A stretch of DNA of 64,000 nt from Novosphingobium sp. UBA6272 (lineage in GTDB: Bacteria; Pseudomonadota; Alphaproteobacteria; Sphingomonadales; Sphingomonadaceae): positions 124,001 through 188,000 of the forward strand of contig NZ_DJUW01000028.1 in assembly GCF_002440635.1 (NCBI RefSeq). The letters run 5' to 3'. Position numbers and translations under genes: made by a program. The notes beneath the pieces were generated by a model that made no database searches, was not told the DNA's origin, and was given only the letters and a program-made list of their open reading frames with translations. Shown in pieces: positions 51,116 through 60,308 of this stretch (its first letter is position 1; each line of letters opens with the position of its first letter).

Positions 51116-51157
51116 GCGAAAAGAGAAGCGGGGCCCGGTTCTGCAACCGGACCCCGC
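51116..51157 (-). terminator. Intrinsic terminator of the TonB receptor gene
   Basis: A 13-bp stem (arms 51128-51140 and 51145-51157, one mismatch that becomes a G-U pair in RNA) with a 4-base loop sits 8 bp after the TonB receptor stop. On the minus strand it is followed by TTCTCTTTTC. It separates the receptor from the sulfotransferase operon. Confidence 0.8.
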
Positions 51158-51165
51158 CAATTCAC

Positions 51166-53901
51166 TTACATGCTGTACGAGACGCGCATCCCGACCGTGA
51201 ACGGACGGTTGGTGGTCACGCGGCGTTCACCGTCGTTCGCGCTGGTATAGATCTGGGCGCGTTCGTTGGTGATGTTGTCGGCGAAGAGTTCAAGCCTCCA
51301 GCCATCCTTGCCGGCGCCAACGGCGGCCGAAAGGGTGTTATAGGCATCCATCTTCTGCGCGGCCGGGAGCGGTGCAATCACGTCGCCCGGACGGACCAGA
51401 ACACCGTTGTAAAGTACCGGGGTCGAAGCCGCATAGCCCAGCGTCGGGTTAAACGACTGGTAGCGGATGTCGACGTTGTCGATCACGTCCGAGAAGCTGC
51501 TGCCCACGTGGTGGAACGCCACGTTGATATAGGGCTTCAGGCCCGACCCGGTTTCCCATTCGTAGTTCATGCGAACGTTGAACTGGAACTTCGGGCTCAA
51601 CGCGAGCGGGCTGCCAAGCGGACGCAGAACCTGGGTGTTCCGGCGGTACTTGGTCAGTTCCGAGTCGTTGTACGAGAACGCCCCGTTGAGGGTCAGTTCA
51701 GGCGTTGCGCGCCAGGTCATATCCCCTTCCACACCATAGATCCTGGCATCGACCAGGTTGGTGGTGAAGGTCTGGTTGGAGATGTTCTGGTCGAACACGG
51801 TCATCTGGATGTTGGTCCAGTCGATCCGGTATGCTGCCAGGTTGATCTGCATCCGACGGTCAAGCAACGAGAACTTGCCGCCCACTTCATAGTTCTGGAC
51901 CTTGTCCGGAACATAAGTGCCAAGCCGGACGAAGTCGGCCTGGGTCGGGCAGATCGCGCTGGGTACGCGGCACGGACGGCGGTTGAAACCACCCGGACGG
52001 AAGCCGTCCGAATAGGTCACATAGACCAGCGAGTTATCGAACTTGTAGGTCAGGTTGCCCTTCCACAGCACGCCCTTGTACTTCGCGGGCGAAGCGGTGG
52101 CGTAAAGCTGGTTCAGGTTGGCGCTGACCCCGTATGTGGTCGGCGGGCTGACCGCAGCGCTGTAAGTCCCGGTCAGCGGATTGTAGATCCCGCGTGCGCC
52201 GGTGGCGAAGCTGGTCTGCGACGACCCGTTGATCGAAGCGCTTTCGTTGTAATAACGGAAACCGCCGGTCACAGTCAGGGCTTCGGGAACGATGTCGAAC
52301 GAAGCTTCGCCATAGACCGCGAACTGACGGTCACGGCGCTTCACATCGTTGAAGAAGCCGACCTGCAGGTCGCGCACGCCCGGATCGTTGGGGTTGGTCG
52401 GGAAGGCCGCCGGGCCAAGGTTGGCAGAACGGCGATAAATGAAGCCTGCGGCCGGCTGGAGGTACGACCAGTCCGTGTTGTCCCACAGCTTGTTGACGTC
52501 ATAGAACACGCCCAGCGTACCGCGGATCCGTTCGCCGGCCGGGGTGGTGATGCGCGCTTCATGGGTCCACCGCTTGGTGGTGTTGCGGACCTTGTAGCTC
52601 TTGTTCGGGGTGTAGCAGGTGTTGCCGATATTGCCGTTATAGGCAGCGGTGTAATAGACCCCGCGGTCACACTCGTAATAAGGCACATAGAGGCCGATGT
52701 TCGAGTAACCGGCATAGTCGGCGGTCTGAACCGCCTTGTGGTGCAGGTACGAGCCCGTGTAAACCAGATCGAGCATGCCAAGACGGCCGTTGATCGTCCA
52801 GGTCGTCAGGTCAGCCTTGTCTTCCAGTGAGTTCGGGTTGAACTTTGTGACCTTGAGATCGCCAACATCGGGTTCATAATCGAACACGCCGTCGGTATCG
52901 AGCTGCTGACGCATGTGCATCAGGTCAAGCGACCAGTCGTCGGCCGGCTTGAAAGTCAGCGAGATGCGGCCGCCGCGATAAGTCGCATCGTTGTAATTGT
53001 CTTCAACCAACGCATCGTTGTTGATCGTCTGCCGGGTCGGAGCGTTGTAGAGGTAGGCCCCGCCCGAGGTGCCGCACGACGGCACGCCGCCGACCAGAAC
53101 CACTGATTGCTGGCAAGCCTGCAGTGCGCGCATCACCAGCAAGGGGTTGCCGGTCGGGAGGCGGCCGGCCTGGCCCACGTTCGCGTTGAACGGCATCTGA
53201 TAGGTGCCGGCTACGTTGTCGATGTAACCGCCCTGGCTGTCAGCATAGGCGACAAAGCGGATGCCGAGCGTATCCTTGATGATCGGCACGTTGACATAGG
53301 CATCGCCGCCGACGCTGTCATCACCACCCTTGGTGAAGGAGTAGCTGGCGTTGAACCCGGCCTTGAAGTCCGACAGATCGGGCTTGTTGGTGATGTAGCG
53401 CAGCGCGCCGCCCATGGCGCTGGCGCCGAACAGCGTACCCTGCGGACCCGCCAGCACTTCGACGCGCTGGAGATCGACCGCATAGACATCGAGGTTGCGT
53501 CCGACCAGCGAGGCCGGAGCGTCGTTGACATAGAGCGCAACGGTCGGCTGTGCACCAGCGGTACCGGCGATCTGCAGCCCCGGCGAGTCAGTCGACAGAC
53601 CGCGGATGAAGATCGACGAAGCGCCCGGCCCGCGCGAAGCGGTGCGGACGTTGGGAAGGAATTCAACCAGCTTGTCGAGCTTGGTGATGTTGAGATCGCT
53701 CAGCGAGTCTCCGCCCAGCGCCTGGATCGCAACCGGAATCTTGTTCGCAGCTTCCGAACGGCGGGTCGCGGTCACAACGATGTCGCGCACGCCGCCTGCT
53801 TCTTCTTCACCAGATGCGGCATCCTGCGCATATGCAGGCGCCCCTGCCCCCATGATCGCAAAGGCGATCGCGGCAGATGACAACTTCAAGCTAGCTTTCA
53901 T
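51166..53901 (-). CDS. TonB-dependent receptor
   Basis: A 911-aa outer-membrane receptor. Signal peptide at residues 1 to about 22 (SSAAIAFAIMGAGAPAYAQ), then a plug domain beginning with the TonB-box-like region DIVVTATRRSEAANKIPV and containing SIFIRGLSTDSPGLQ, then a beta-barrel rich in Tyr/Asn strands ending in GMRVSYSM. Start ATG 53901 has GGGGGAGGA upstream; the frame extends without a stop to 54180 but that part lies before the signal peptide. Likely imports a nutrient for the neighbouring operon; the ligand cannot be read. Its own terminator follows. Confidence 0.92.
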   Translation of the reverse strand: MKASLKLSSAAIAFAIMGAGAPAYAQDAASGEEEAGGVRDIVVTATRRSEAANKIPVAIQALGGDSLSDLNITKLDKLVEFLPNVRTASRGPGASSIFIRGLSTDSPGLQIAGTAGAQPTVALYVNDAPASLVGRNLDVYAVDLQRVEVLAGPQGTLFGASAMGGALRYITNKPDLSDFKAGFNASYSFTKGGDDSVGGDAYVNVPIIKDTLGIRFVAYADSQGGYIDNVAGTYQMPFNANVGQAGRLPTGNPLLVMRALQACQQSVVLVGGVPSCGTSGGAYLYNAPTRQTINNDALVEDNYNDATYRGGRISLTFKPADDWSLDLMHMRQQLDTDGVFDYEPDVGDLKVTKFNPNSLEDKADLTTWTINGRLGMLDLVYTGSYLHHKAVQTADYAGYSNIGLYVPYYECDRGVYYTAAYNGNIGNTCYTPNKSYKVRNTTKRWTHEARITTPAGERIRGTLGVFYDVNKLWDNTDWSYLQPAAGFIYRRSANLGPAAFPTNPNDPGVRDLQVGFFNDVKRRDRQFAVYGEASFDIVPEALTVTGGFRYYNESASINGSSQTSFATGARGIYNPLTGTYSAAVSPPTTYGVSANLNQLYATASPAKYKGVLWKGNLTYKFDNSLVYVTYSDGFRPGGFNRRPCRVPSAICPTQADFVRLGTYVPDKVQNYEVGGKFSLLDRRMQINLAAYRIDWTNIQMTVFDQNISNQTFTTNLVDARIYGVEGDMTWRATPELTLNGAFSYNDSELTKYRRNTQVLRPLGSPLALSPKFQFNVRMNYEWETGSGLKPYINVAFHHVGSSFSDVIDNVDIRYQSFNPTLGYAASTPVLYNGVLVRPGDVIAPLPAAQKMDAYNTLSAAVGAGKDGWRLELFADNITNERAQIYTSANDGERRVTTNRPFTVGMRVSYSM

Positions 53902-54299
53902 TTCAAATCCTCCCCCTGGACATCCAGGCACCAAACGCTGCTCCAAGCCCAGCAATGCAAGGTATGACCAAGCCGCAAGGCACGACGAAATCACATTTTC
54001 GCATGAGGCCATGCCTAGGCCTGCAGGTTGGCACTCACCCGTCGTCGTTCGCGCGGCGCCTGCGAAACTCCCACATCTGCGAGGGGCAGACTGGCATGCG
54101 CCCTCAGTCAAACAAATGAGGGTTTTTTCCGGATCGGTAAACTTCCTTTGCCTTGTATCACTGAGCCTGACGTGTGGCATTAGTGCGGATAAACAAACGT
54201 CCCGCGATTTGGCACCGCAGCTTTGCGCGGGTAAGGCGGATCAGCGCAGCACCAGACTGCTACGTGGGCAAATCCGGCCGGGAGGAGTGGCACCATTCG
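53902..54299. other. 398-bp divergent intergenic region
   Basis: Between the TonB receptor (minus) and L-serine dehydratase (plus). It should hold both promoters. I see AT-richer tracts at 54110-54160, including a run of six T at 54122-54127, and no convincing gene, riboswitch or long repeat. Frames open through it are extensions of the flanking genes. Confidence 0.35.
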
Positions 54300-55679
54300 A
54301 TGAGCTTCGGGGTTTTCGACCTGTTCAAGATCGGGGTTGGTCCGTCCAGCTCGCACACTGTCGGCCCGATGGTTGCGGCACGGCGTTTTTCCGAATGGCT
54401 CGAACGGCATGGCCTGCTCGATGGAACCGCTGCGATCGCGGTTGATCTTTACGGATCGCTGGCCCTGACCGGCAAAGGACACGCCACCGACACCGCGGTA
54501 ATCATGGGCCTGTGCGGCGAAATTCCTGCGACCGCCGATACCGAAGGCACCCCTGCCCTGCTCGCCCGGGTCACCAGGAGCCGGCGGGTCACCCTGCTTG
54601 GCAGCCATGCCGTAGAATTCGACCCGGAACGCGATCTGGTCTTTCACATGAAGCAGCGCCAACCGTTCCATTCCAATGCGCTGGCCTTCACCGCCCGCGA
54701 TGCCGAAGGTGAGATCCTGACCCGGCGGATGTATTATTCGATCGGCGGCGGCTTCGTGGTCGATGAGGATGAAGCAGGCGGAGCGAGCGACACTGCAAAC
54801 GACGGTGTCAAGCTGCCCTACGATTTCGATTCCGCTGCCGAGCTGCTGGCGCTGGGTGACAGCACCGGTCTCAGCTTCGCCGAATTGATGCTGGCGAACG
54901 AATGTGCCCGCCTGCCAAGGGCTGAAGTGCTTGCCGGGCTGGACCGGATCGCTGCAGCCATGAGCGATGCGATCGATCGCGGTTGCCGCAACGAAGGCGT
55001 GCTGCCGGGCGGGCTAAAGGTAAAGCGACGCGCGCCCGGCCTCGCCACCGAACTGGCCTCGCGCCATGGAACCAACCTTGGCGACCCGCTGGGGGTGCTC
55101 GACTGGATCAACCTCTGGGCCATGGCAGTGAACGAGGAAAATGCCGCTTGCGGGCGTGTCGTTACGGCCCCGACCAATGGTGCGGCCGGGATCATTCCCG
55201 CCGTGATCCGCCTGCATGACCGTTGCTATGGCGGAACAGCGGACAGCCGGCGCACCTTCCTGTTGACGGCCGCCGCGATCGGCGCGCTCTACAAGAAGAA
55301 CGCCTCGATCTCGGGCGCCGAAGTCGGCTGCCAGGGTGAAGTGGGCGTGGCCTGCTCGATGGCCGCAGCGGGGCTGACCGCAGCGCTGGGCGGAACCAAT
55401 GCCCAGATCGAGAATGCAGCGGAAATCGGGATGGAGCACAACCTGGGGCTGACCTGCGATCCGGTTGGCGGGCTGGTCCAGATCCCTTGTATCGAACGCA
55501 ATGCGATGGGTGCGGTCAAGGCGATCGACGCCGCACGGCTGGCACTGACCGGCGATGGATCGCATTATGTCAGCCTCGACAAGGTGATCGAGACCATGCG
55601 CCAGACCGGGCTCGACATGCGCGACAAGTACAAGGAAACCTCGCTCGGCGGCCTGGCTGTGAACGTAGTCGAGTGCTGA
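54300..55679 (+). CDS. sdaA: L-serine dehydratase, single-chain iron-sulfur type
   Basis: L-serine -> pyruvate + NH3. The 459-aa protein has the N-terminal MSFGVFDLFKIGVGPSSSHTVGPM typical of SdaA, APTNGAAGIIPAVI in the core, and the three [4Fe-4S] cysteines in GCQGEVGVACSMA, LTCDPVGG and IPCIERNAM, with Lys/Arg-rich C-terminus. Length is as for E. coli SdaA. The ATG at 54300 matches family starts, although GGAGGAG lies 13 bp upstream, a rather long spacing. It would convert serine made from glycine to pyruvate and complete betaine breakdown; glyA is not nearby. Confidence 0.94.
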   Translation: MSFGVFDLFKIGVGPSSSHTVGPMVAARRFSEWLERHGLLDGTAAIAVDLYGSLALTGKGHATDTAVIMGLCGEIPATADTEGTPALLARVTRSRRVTLLGSHAVEFDPERDLVFHMKQRQPFHSNALAFTARDAEGEILTRRMYYSIGGGFVVDEDEAGGASDTANDGVKLPYDFDSAAELLALGDSTGLSFAELMLANECARLPRAEVLAGLDRIAAAMSDAIDRGCRNEGVLPGGLKVKRRAPGLATELASRHGTNLGDPLGVLDWINLWAMAVNEENAACGRVVTAPTNGAAGIIPAVIRLHDRCYGGTADSRRTFLLTAAAIGALYKKNASISGAEVGCQGEVGVACSMAAAGLTAALGGTNAQIENAAEIGMEHNLGLTCDPVGGLVQIPCIERNAMGAVKAIDAARLALTGDGSHYVSLDKVIETMRQTGLDMRDKYKETSLGGLAVNVVEC

Positions 55680-55765
55680 ATAGCGACAGCCGACATGGCA
55701 GTGGACAATCGCGCGCCCGGAGTTAGGCTTGGCCCTATTCGCTTGCCGAAAGGGGGACTTCCACC

Positions 55766-56263
55766 ATGCGCCGTTCGATCACTGCCGCTCTGGCTATCGC
55801 CATGTCGCTTGCACCGGCTTTGGCCCAACCAGCCAGGGCCGAGACCATGCCAAAGTTCTACGTCTACGGCGAAGATGACACACCCTCTGATATGCGGACA
55901 TGCAAGGTAACTCATGCTGCGGCGATCAGCGCGGTCCAGTCCGAACTGCGAAATGGCGGCATCGTGATCCAGACCGACTCCAAGGATCCGGAAGCGGTGA
56001 TGGACGCTTATGTCAACATCACCGCCATGCCGATCCCGTCCGCCGCTGCCAGTTGCACCTACAATTTCGAGCTGAACTTCGAATCCTTCAACGAGGTGCC
56101 CAACCCGTTCACGACCGCCAGCGAGTTCACCAAGCTGACCTATTGCAGCAAGGGTTCGCTGATGGTCTGGGACAAGGGCAGCGCGCAGGGTGCGATCAAC
56201 AGCAAGCTGCGCGAATATGTCAGCGAATGCCTGACCAAGTACAAGGGCCGCAACAGCCGTTGA
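55766..56263 (+). CDS. Secreted small protein of unknown function
   Basis: A 165-aa protein with a clear signal peptide (about residues 1-25, RRSITAALAIAMSLAPALAQPARA) and a mature part with four cysteines (TCKV, SCTY, YCSKG, ECLTK) that could form two disulfides in the periplasm. AAAGGGGG precedes the ATG. I do not recognise a family. It follows the serine dehydratase by 86 bp and ends 9 bp from a convergent gene. A real gene is supported by the signal peptide and ribosome-binding site. Confidence 0.7.
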   Translation: MRRSITAALAIAMSLAPALAQPARAETMPKFYVYGEDDTPSDMRTCKVTHAAAISAVQSELRNGGIVIQTDSKDPEAVMDAYVNITAMPIPSAAASCTYNFELNFESFNEVPNPFTTASEFTKLTYCSKGSLMVWDKGSAQGAINSKLREYVSECLTKYKGRNSR

Positions 56264-56272
56264 GGAACCGCA

Positions 56273-57085
56273 TCACGGGTCGGTGAATTCGCCCCGGCGC
56301 TTTTCCATCTGGCTCATCACCGCCTCGATCTGGTTCTTCGAGCCGATCAGGGCTTGCTGTTCGACGCTTTCGGCCATCAGGATTTCATCCGTTCCGATTT
56401 CAAGATAGCGGTTGAACAGCCGCTTGGCCGCGCGCTGGGCATTCGGGTTGCGGTTGGCGATGTCCGCGGCGATCGCAGTGGCGCGGGCGTGCGGGTTGGC
56501 ATCGACATAGGTGGCGAAACCCAGCTCCTTGGCATCGGCCCCGGTGAATTCGCGGTTGGTGTAGGTCAGTTCGCGCAGCACGTCATCGCGCACCAGGCCC
56601 TTCCACAGCGCATAGCCGGCCATGTCGGGGACCAGACCCCATTTCATTTCCATGACAGCCATTCGCGCTGCCGGATCGACCACGCGAATATCCGCGCCGC
56701 TGGCAATCTGCAGCCCGCCGCCGAAGCAGACGCCGTGAACAGCGGCGATCACGGGCACCGGCAGCTTGCGCCACTGCATCGCGACCTGCTGGGGCTGATT
56801 GGCATTGCCGTGAGTCCGCTCGGTCAGCGGCACGCGGTCATGCCGGGATGTGTTGGCCATGCTGGTCAGGTCAAGCCCGGCGCAGAAGCTGCGCCCTTCG
56901 CCAGACAGCACCACAGCGCGCAAACCCTTCAGATCATGCAGCACCCGGCCTGCATCCAGCAGCGCGGCAAACATGTCAGGATCGAGCGCGTTCATCTTGT
57001 CGGCCCGGATCAGCCGGACCTGCGCCACACCATCGTCACCAAGCGAAATGCTGACCCGATCGGCCGGGTTCACTGCCAGTCCCAT
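56273..57085 (-). CDS. Enoyl-CoA hydratase/isomerase family protein
   Basis: A 270-aa crotonase-fold protein: DKMNALDPDMF, GRSFCAGLDLTSM and the oxyanion-hole segment AAVHGVCFGGGLQIASGADIR. The residue region EMKWGLVPDMAGYAL covers the second catalytic position, where Pro-Asp rather than the classical Glu is seen, so the reaction could be hydration, isomerisation or another crotonase chemistry. Length is normal. It follows the winged-helix gene by 11 bp on the same strand. Confidence 0.83.
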   Translation of the reverse strand: MGLAVNPADRVSISLGDDGVAQVRLIRADKMNALDPDMFAALLDAGRVLHDLKGLRAVVLSGEGRSFCAGLDLTSMANTSRHDRVPLTERTHGNANQPQQVAMQWRKLPVPVIAAVHGVCFGGGLQIASGADIRVVDPAARMAVMEMKWGLVPDMAGYALWKGLVRDDVLRELTYTNREFTGADAKELGFATYVDANPHARATAIAADIANRNPNAQRAAKRLFNRYLEIGTDEILMAESVEQQALIGSKNQIEAVMSQMEKRRGEFTDP

Positions 57086-57096
57086 TAGAACGCTCC

Positions 57097-57825
57097 CTAA
57101 GCACCTTGCTGCGCAAGGACCTGTTCCTTGCCGATCCGCAGGTATCCGTCCAGTGCCGAATCGTGCACTCCACCGATTGCCGGGCGATCGGGCGATAGTA
57201 GTCGATAGGAACCGTCTGCCATGGTTTCAACCAGACCATCCAATCCGGCTAACCGCAGCTTGGCGCGCAGTCGGCTGACGTGGACTGCCAGGCTGTTGGT
57301 CTCTGGCCTGAAGGCCAGCCGCCAGACATCGCACAGCAATTCGCGCGGGCTGACCGCTTCGCCCGGGTGATCGGCCAATCGCCACAGCAAGGCAAACTCG
57401 CGGGGGTGCAGGCCAAGCGCGCGCCCGGCCACAAAGGCCTCGCGGGCCAATAGGTCGATCTTCAACGCGCCGTGATTGCGGTAGCGCGGCAGCGACTGGG
57501 CGAAGTGGGCCAGCCTCAGCACCCGATATTCGAGTTCTTCCAGTGTCGTGCCAAAATCGATCGCATCGCCGAAGCCCATACGCAGCATCCGGGCGCGCTC
57601 GGACGAATCTGAAACGTCCAAAAGCATTATCCATTTGCGCTGGGCCGCACCGATCCCGGTCAGCTGCAGCCATTGCGACAGCGGCAAGTCCTTTGGTCGG
57701 CCTAAAACGGCGTGCGCGGGATCGCAACCCGACAAACTTGCGTTGCCAAGCAGCTGCCAGCCAAGCCGGCGCAGGTCGTAAGCAGCGGGAACAGGCCCCG
57801 CCGAAAACCAGCGAAACTGCCGCAC
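57097..57825 (-). CDS. Winged-helix (OmpR/PhoB-type) protein with a degenerate receiver
   Basis: The C-terminal third is an OmpR/PhoB DNA-binding domain (LGLHPREFALLWRLADHPGEAVSPRELLCDVWRLAF...NSLAVHVSRLRAKL). The N-terminal half resembles the end of a response-regulator receiver (KWIMLLDVSDSSERARMLRMGFGDAIDFGTTLEELEYRVLRL) but I find no phosphoacceptor Asp pattern. It may act without phosphorylation. GTG 57825 has GAGG five bases before it and starts just before the first strand; TTG 57882 is the other possible start. Lies 42 or more bp after the aminotransferase on the same strand. Confidence 0.72.
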   Translation of the reverse strand: MRQFRWFSAGPVPAAYDLRRLGWQLLGNASLSGCDPAHAVLGRPKDLPLSQWLQLTGIGAAQRKWIMLLDVSDSSERARMLRMGFGDAIDFGTTLEELEYRVLRLAHFAQSLPRYRNHGALKIDLLAREAFVAGRALGLHPREFALLWRLADHPGEAVSPRELLCDVWRLAFRPETNSLAVHVSRLRAKLRLAGLDGLVETMADGSYRLLSPDRPAIGGVHDSALDGYLRIGKEQVLAQQGA

Positions 57826-57924
57826 AATGGCCTCACTCAGACAAAACCCACCCTGCGGCCATGGCTGCACCGAATACCGCAATCGCGCAAGAGTTTACCA
57901 ACTGAGTTACGGGATCGGAACGAC

Positions 57925-59124
57925 TCAGGCAGCAGAACTGTTGATACCCATGCTTTGGAGATAGCGCTTGATGTTACGCGCGGCTTGGCGGAGCCGCTGC
58001 TCGTTCTCGACCATGGCTATTCGGACGAAACCTTCGCCCTCTTCACCATAACCAACGCCCGGTGCCACCGCGACTTCGGCATGGGTGAGCAGCTGCTTGG
58101 AAAATTCGAGGCTGCCCATCTCCTTCAGTGCCGGAGGCAAGGGCGCCCAGGCGAACATCGAAGCGCGTGGGCTGGGAATTTCCCACCCGGCCCGGCCGAA
58201 GCTTTCGACCATCACGTCACGGCGCTTCTGGTATAGCGCTCGGTTGGCCTCGACGATGTCCTGCGGGCCATTCAGTGCGGCGCAGGCGGCGGCCTGGATC
58301 GGGGTGAAGGCCCCGTAATCGAGGTAGCTCTTAACTCGCTTCAGCGCCGCGATCAGCCGCTGATTGCCGACAGCAAAGCCGACCCGCCAGCCGGCCATGC
58401 TGAAGGTCTTGGACATCGAGGTGAATTCCACCGCGACGTCCTTCGCGCCGGCCACCTGCAGGATCGAGACCGTCGGGTTGCCGTCGAAGTACAGCTCGGA
58501 ATAGGCCAGATCGGACAGGACCCAGACCTTGTTCTCTTTCGCCCAGGCCACCAGCCGCTCGTAGAACGCCAGGTCGACCGTCTCGGCCGTCGGGTTCGAA
58601 GGATAGTTGACGATCAGGATTGAGGGGCGCGGCACGGTGAAGGCCATCGCCCGCTCCAGCGCGCGCCAGTAATCCTCGTTCGGGGTGGTCGGGACCGAGC
58701 GGATCGTCGCCCCGGCGATGATGAAACCGAAAGTGTGGATCGGATAGCTGGGATTGGGGGCCAGGACCACGTCGCCCGGGCCGGTGATCGCCGTGGCGAG
58801 GCTGGCGAGCCCCTCCTTGCTGCCCATGGTCATCACCACTTCGGTTTCGGGATCGAGGTCCACACCGAAGCGGCGACCATAGTAGTTGGCCTGGGCCTTG
58901 CGCACCCCGGGGATCCCCGAAGAGGCAGAATAACCATGCGCATCAGGCTTTTGCGCGACTTCGCATAGCTTGTCGATCACATGCTGCGGCGGCGGCAGAT
59001 CGGGGTTGCCCATGCCAAGATCGATGATGTCCCTACCGGCGGCGCGCGCCGCGGCCCGCATGCCGTTGACTTCGGCGATGACATAGGGCGGCAGTCGCTT
59101 GATGCGGTAGAACTCTTCGGACAT
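57925..59124 (-). CDS. Class I/II aminotransferase (AlaC-like)
   Basis: A 399-aa fold-type I PLP enzyme. Substrate region IDLGMGNPDLPPP at the N-terminus, NYPSNPTAETV for the cofactor contact, and the Schiff-base lysine in SMSKTFSMAGWRVGF. The whole sequence resembles the AlaC/YfdZ glutamate-pyruvate aminotransferase group. It would interconvert pyruvate and alanine or act on a related keto acid. The start ATG 59124 is preceded by GGAAAGG. 42 bp from it on the other side lies the winged-helix gene. Confidence 0.9.
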   Translation of the reverse strand: MSEEFYRIKRLPPYVIAEVNGMRAAARAAGRDIIDLGMGNPDLPPPQHVIDKLCEVAQKPDAHGYSASSGIPGVRKAQANYYGRRFGVDLDPETEVVMTMGSKEGLASLATAITGPGDVVLAPNPSYPIHTFGFIIAGATIRSVPTTPNEDYWRALERAMAFTVPRPSILIVNYPSNPTAETVDLAFYERLVAWAKENKVWVLSDLAYSELYFDGNPTVSILQVAGAKDVAVEFTSMSKTFSMAGWRVGFAVGNQRLIAALKRVKSYLDYGAFTPIQAAACAALNGPQDIVEANRALYQKRRDVMVESFGRAGWEIPSPRASMFAWAPLPPALKEMGSLEFSKQLLTHAEVAVAPGVGYGEEGEGFVRIAMVENEQRLRQAARNIKRYLQSMGINSSAA

Positions 59125-59166
59125 GGAACCTTTCCTGGTTGCGCGGCCGGATTGGGCGCAGGAGCC

Positions 59167-59823
59167 TTATCGGGGAAGCGGCGCGATTGCGCCAGTCCGT
59201 TTGAGAAAAAAGGCCATGGCGAGGAGCGGCAGCGTCCAGGCGATCCAGGCATCGATTGCATAAAACTGCTGGTACTGGCGGGGATGACCATAGAGCGCGA
59301 ACAGCGCCAGGTAGATCCGGAAGAACACCGCCCCGGTGGTGGTCGCCGCCATCAACAGCATGCAGGCCCGGTGCTGCGCGATCCGGCCATGGCGGACATG
59401 CCAGATCCCTAGCCCCAGCAAGGCCAGCCAGACCGCGCCTTGTGCAGCAAAGCCCCAGGAGGAAACCGCCGTGACCGGAGCGACCAGCGCCACCGGAAAT
59501 GCGGTCAGCCCTGCTACCACTACAACCGGAACGGTCACGCGCGCCAGCCGCCGATGCCAGGCTGGACGACTGCTCGCAAGGATCATCGCCGGCACCAGCA
59601 GCAAGGCCAGACCTCCGGTGATCATGTGTGCCGGAAATATCCAAGGCAGCAGCTCAACCTTGATGTAGAGCGCTTCGGGAAAGTCCTCGACAAGCCACGG
59701 CGCGCGCAGGGCTTTCCAGGCGGTCTGGATCAGGAACAGGCCGACTGCCAATGCAATTGCAGCCATTTCGGCGCGGCGCCAGCCACCTTTCGCCCGGACC
59801 GGTTCGCCAGAGGAGTTTGCCAT
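59167..59823 (-). CDS. DUF2306-like membrane protein
   Basis: A 218-aa protein with about six hydrophobic segments. Conserved histidines appear as PAHMITGGLALLLVP, WHRRLARV and IAQHRACML with an Arg-Ile-Tyr after it, the layout of DUF2306 proteins, which may bind heme or quinone, although function is unknown. The ATG at 59823 overlaps the opposite-strand ATG of the DUF2147 gene by two bases in the sequence CATG. A longer frame extends to 60132 through that gene and is rejected. Confidence 0.7.
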   Translation of the reverse strand: MANSSGEPVRAKGGWRRAEMAAIALAVGLFLIQTAWKALRAPWLVEDFPEALYIKVELLPWIFPAHMITGGLALLLVPAMILASSRPAWHRRLARVTVPVVVVAGLTAFPVALVAPVTAVSSWGFAAQGAVWLALLGLGIWHVRHGRIAQHRACMLLMAATTTGAVFFRIYLALFALYGHPRQYQQFYAIDAWIAWTLPLLAMAFFLKRTGAIAPLPR

Positions 59824-60295
59824 GACCGCCTTATTCCACCGCGCCGCCACCTTGTCGATTGCATTGACGGCGATCGCCAGCATGAGTCCCGCTGCCGCCG
59901 CGCCGAGCAGTCCGTACTGGGGGCGCTGGACGGTGACCGACCAGAGCGGTCCGTTCTCCAGCCGCGGCCGCGAGTACAAGACGATCGATATCGCGCCCTG
60001 CGGCAAGGATTTCTGCGGAGTGAGCGTTGCCGATAACGGCAAGTGCGGACCAACCCTGTTTCGCTTCCTGATGAAGCGCGCCGACGGTGAACAGGAACTG
60101 CGCGGCCACGGGAAATGGGGCTCGGCGCGCAAGAATGTCTTGATCTGGCTCTACGATGGCGAGGACGGCAAGCCCAAGCAAAACATGCAGCTCTATCTCG
60201 GCGACGGCTATGACTTTGGCGAGCGATCGGAAAACATGCCGAAATTCGACTCCACCTATCGGAAATCCGGGGTCGCGCGCTGCACCGCACGCTGA
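59822..60295 (+). CDS. DUF2147-like secreted protein
   Basis: A 157-aa protein with a signal peptide (about residues 1-27, ending AAA-APSS) and a mature part GRWTVTDQSG...IDIAPCGKDFCGVSV resembling DUF2147, with the Cys pair PCG...FCG. Predicted periplasmic; function unknown. GAGGAG lies six bases before the ATG, which supports this start despite overlapping the opposite gene's start codon. phaC begins 13 bp after the stop, so co-transcription is likely. Confidence 0.75.
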   Translation: MTALFHRAATLSIALTAIASMSPAAAAPSSPYWGRWTVTDQSGPFSSRGREYKTIDIAPCGKDFCGVSVADNGKCGPTLFRFLMKRADGEQELRGHGKWGSARKNVLIWLYDGEDGKPKQNMQLYLGDGYDFGERSENMPKFDSTYRKSGVARCTAR

Positions 60296-60308
60296 TAGAA
60301 CTGCGGGG

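Noticed and set aside
50389..52830. 813-aa + strand frame across the sulfotransferase/TonB boundary
   Set aside because: It spans two real minus-strand genes and a terminator; shadow.
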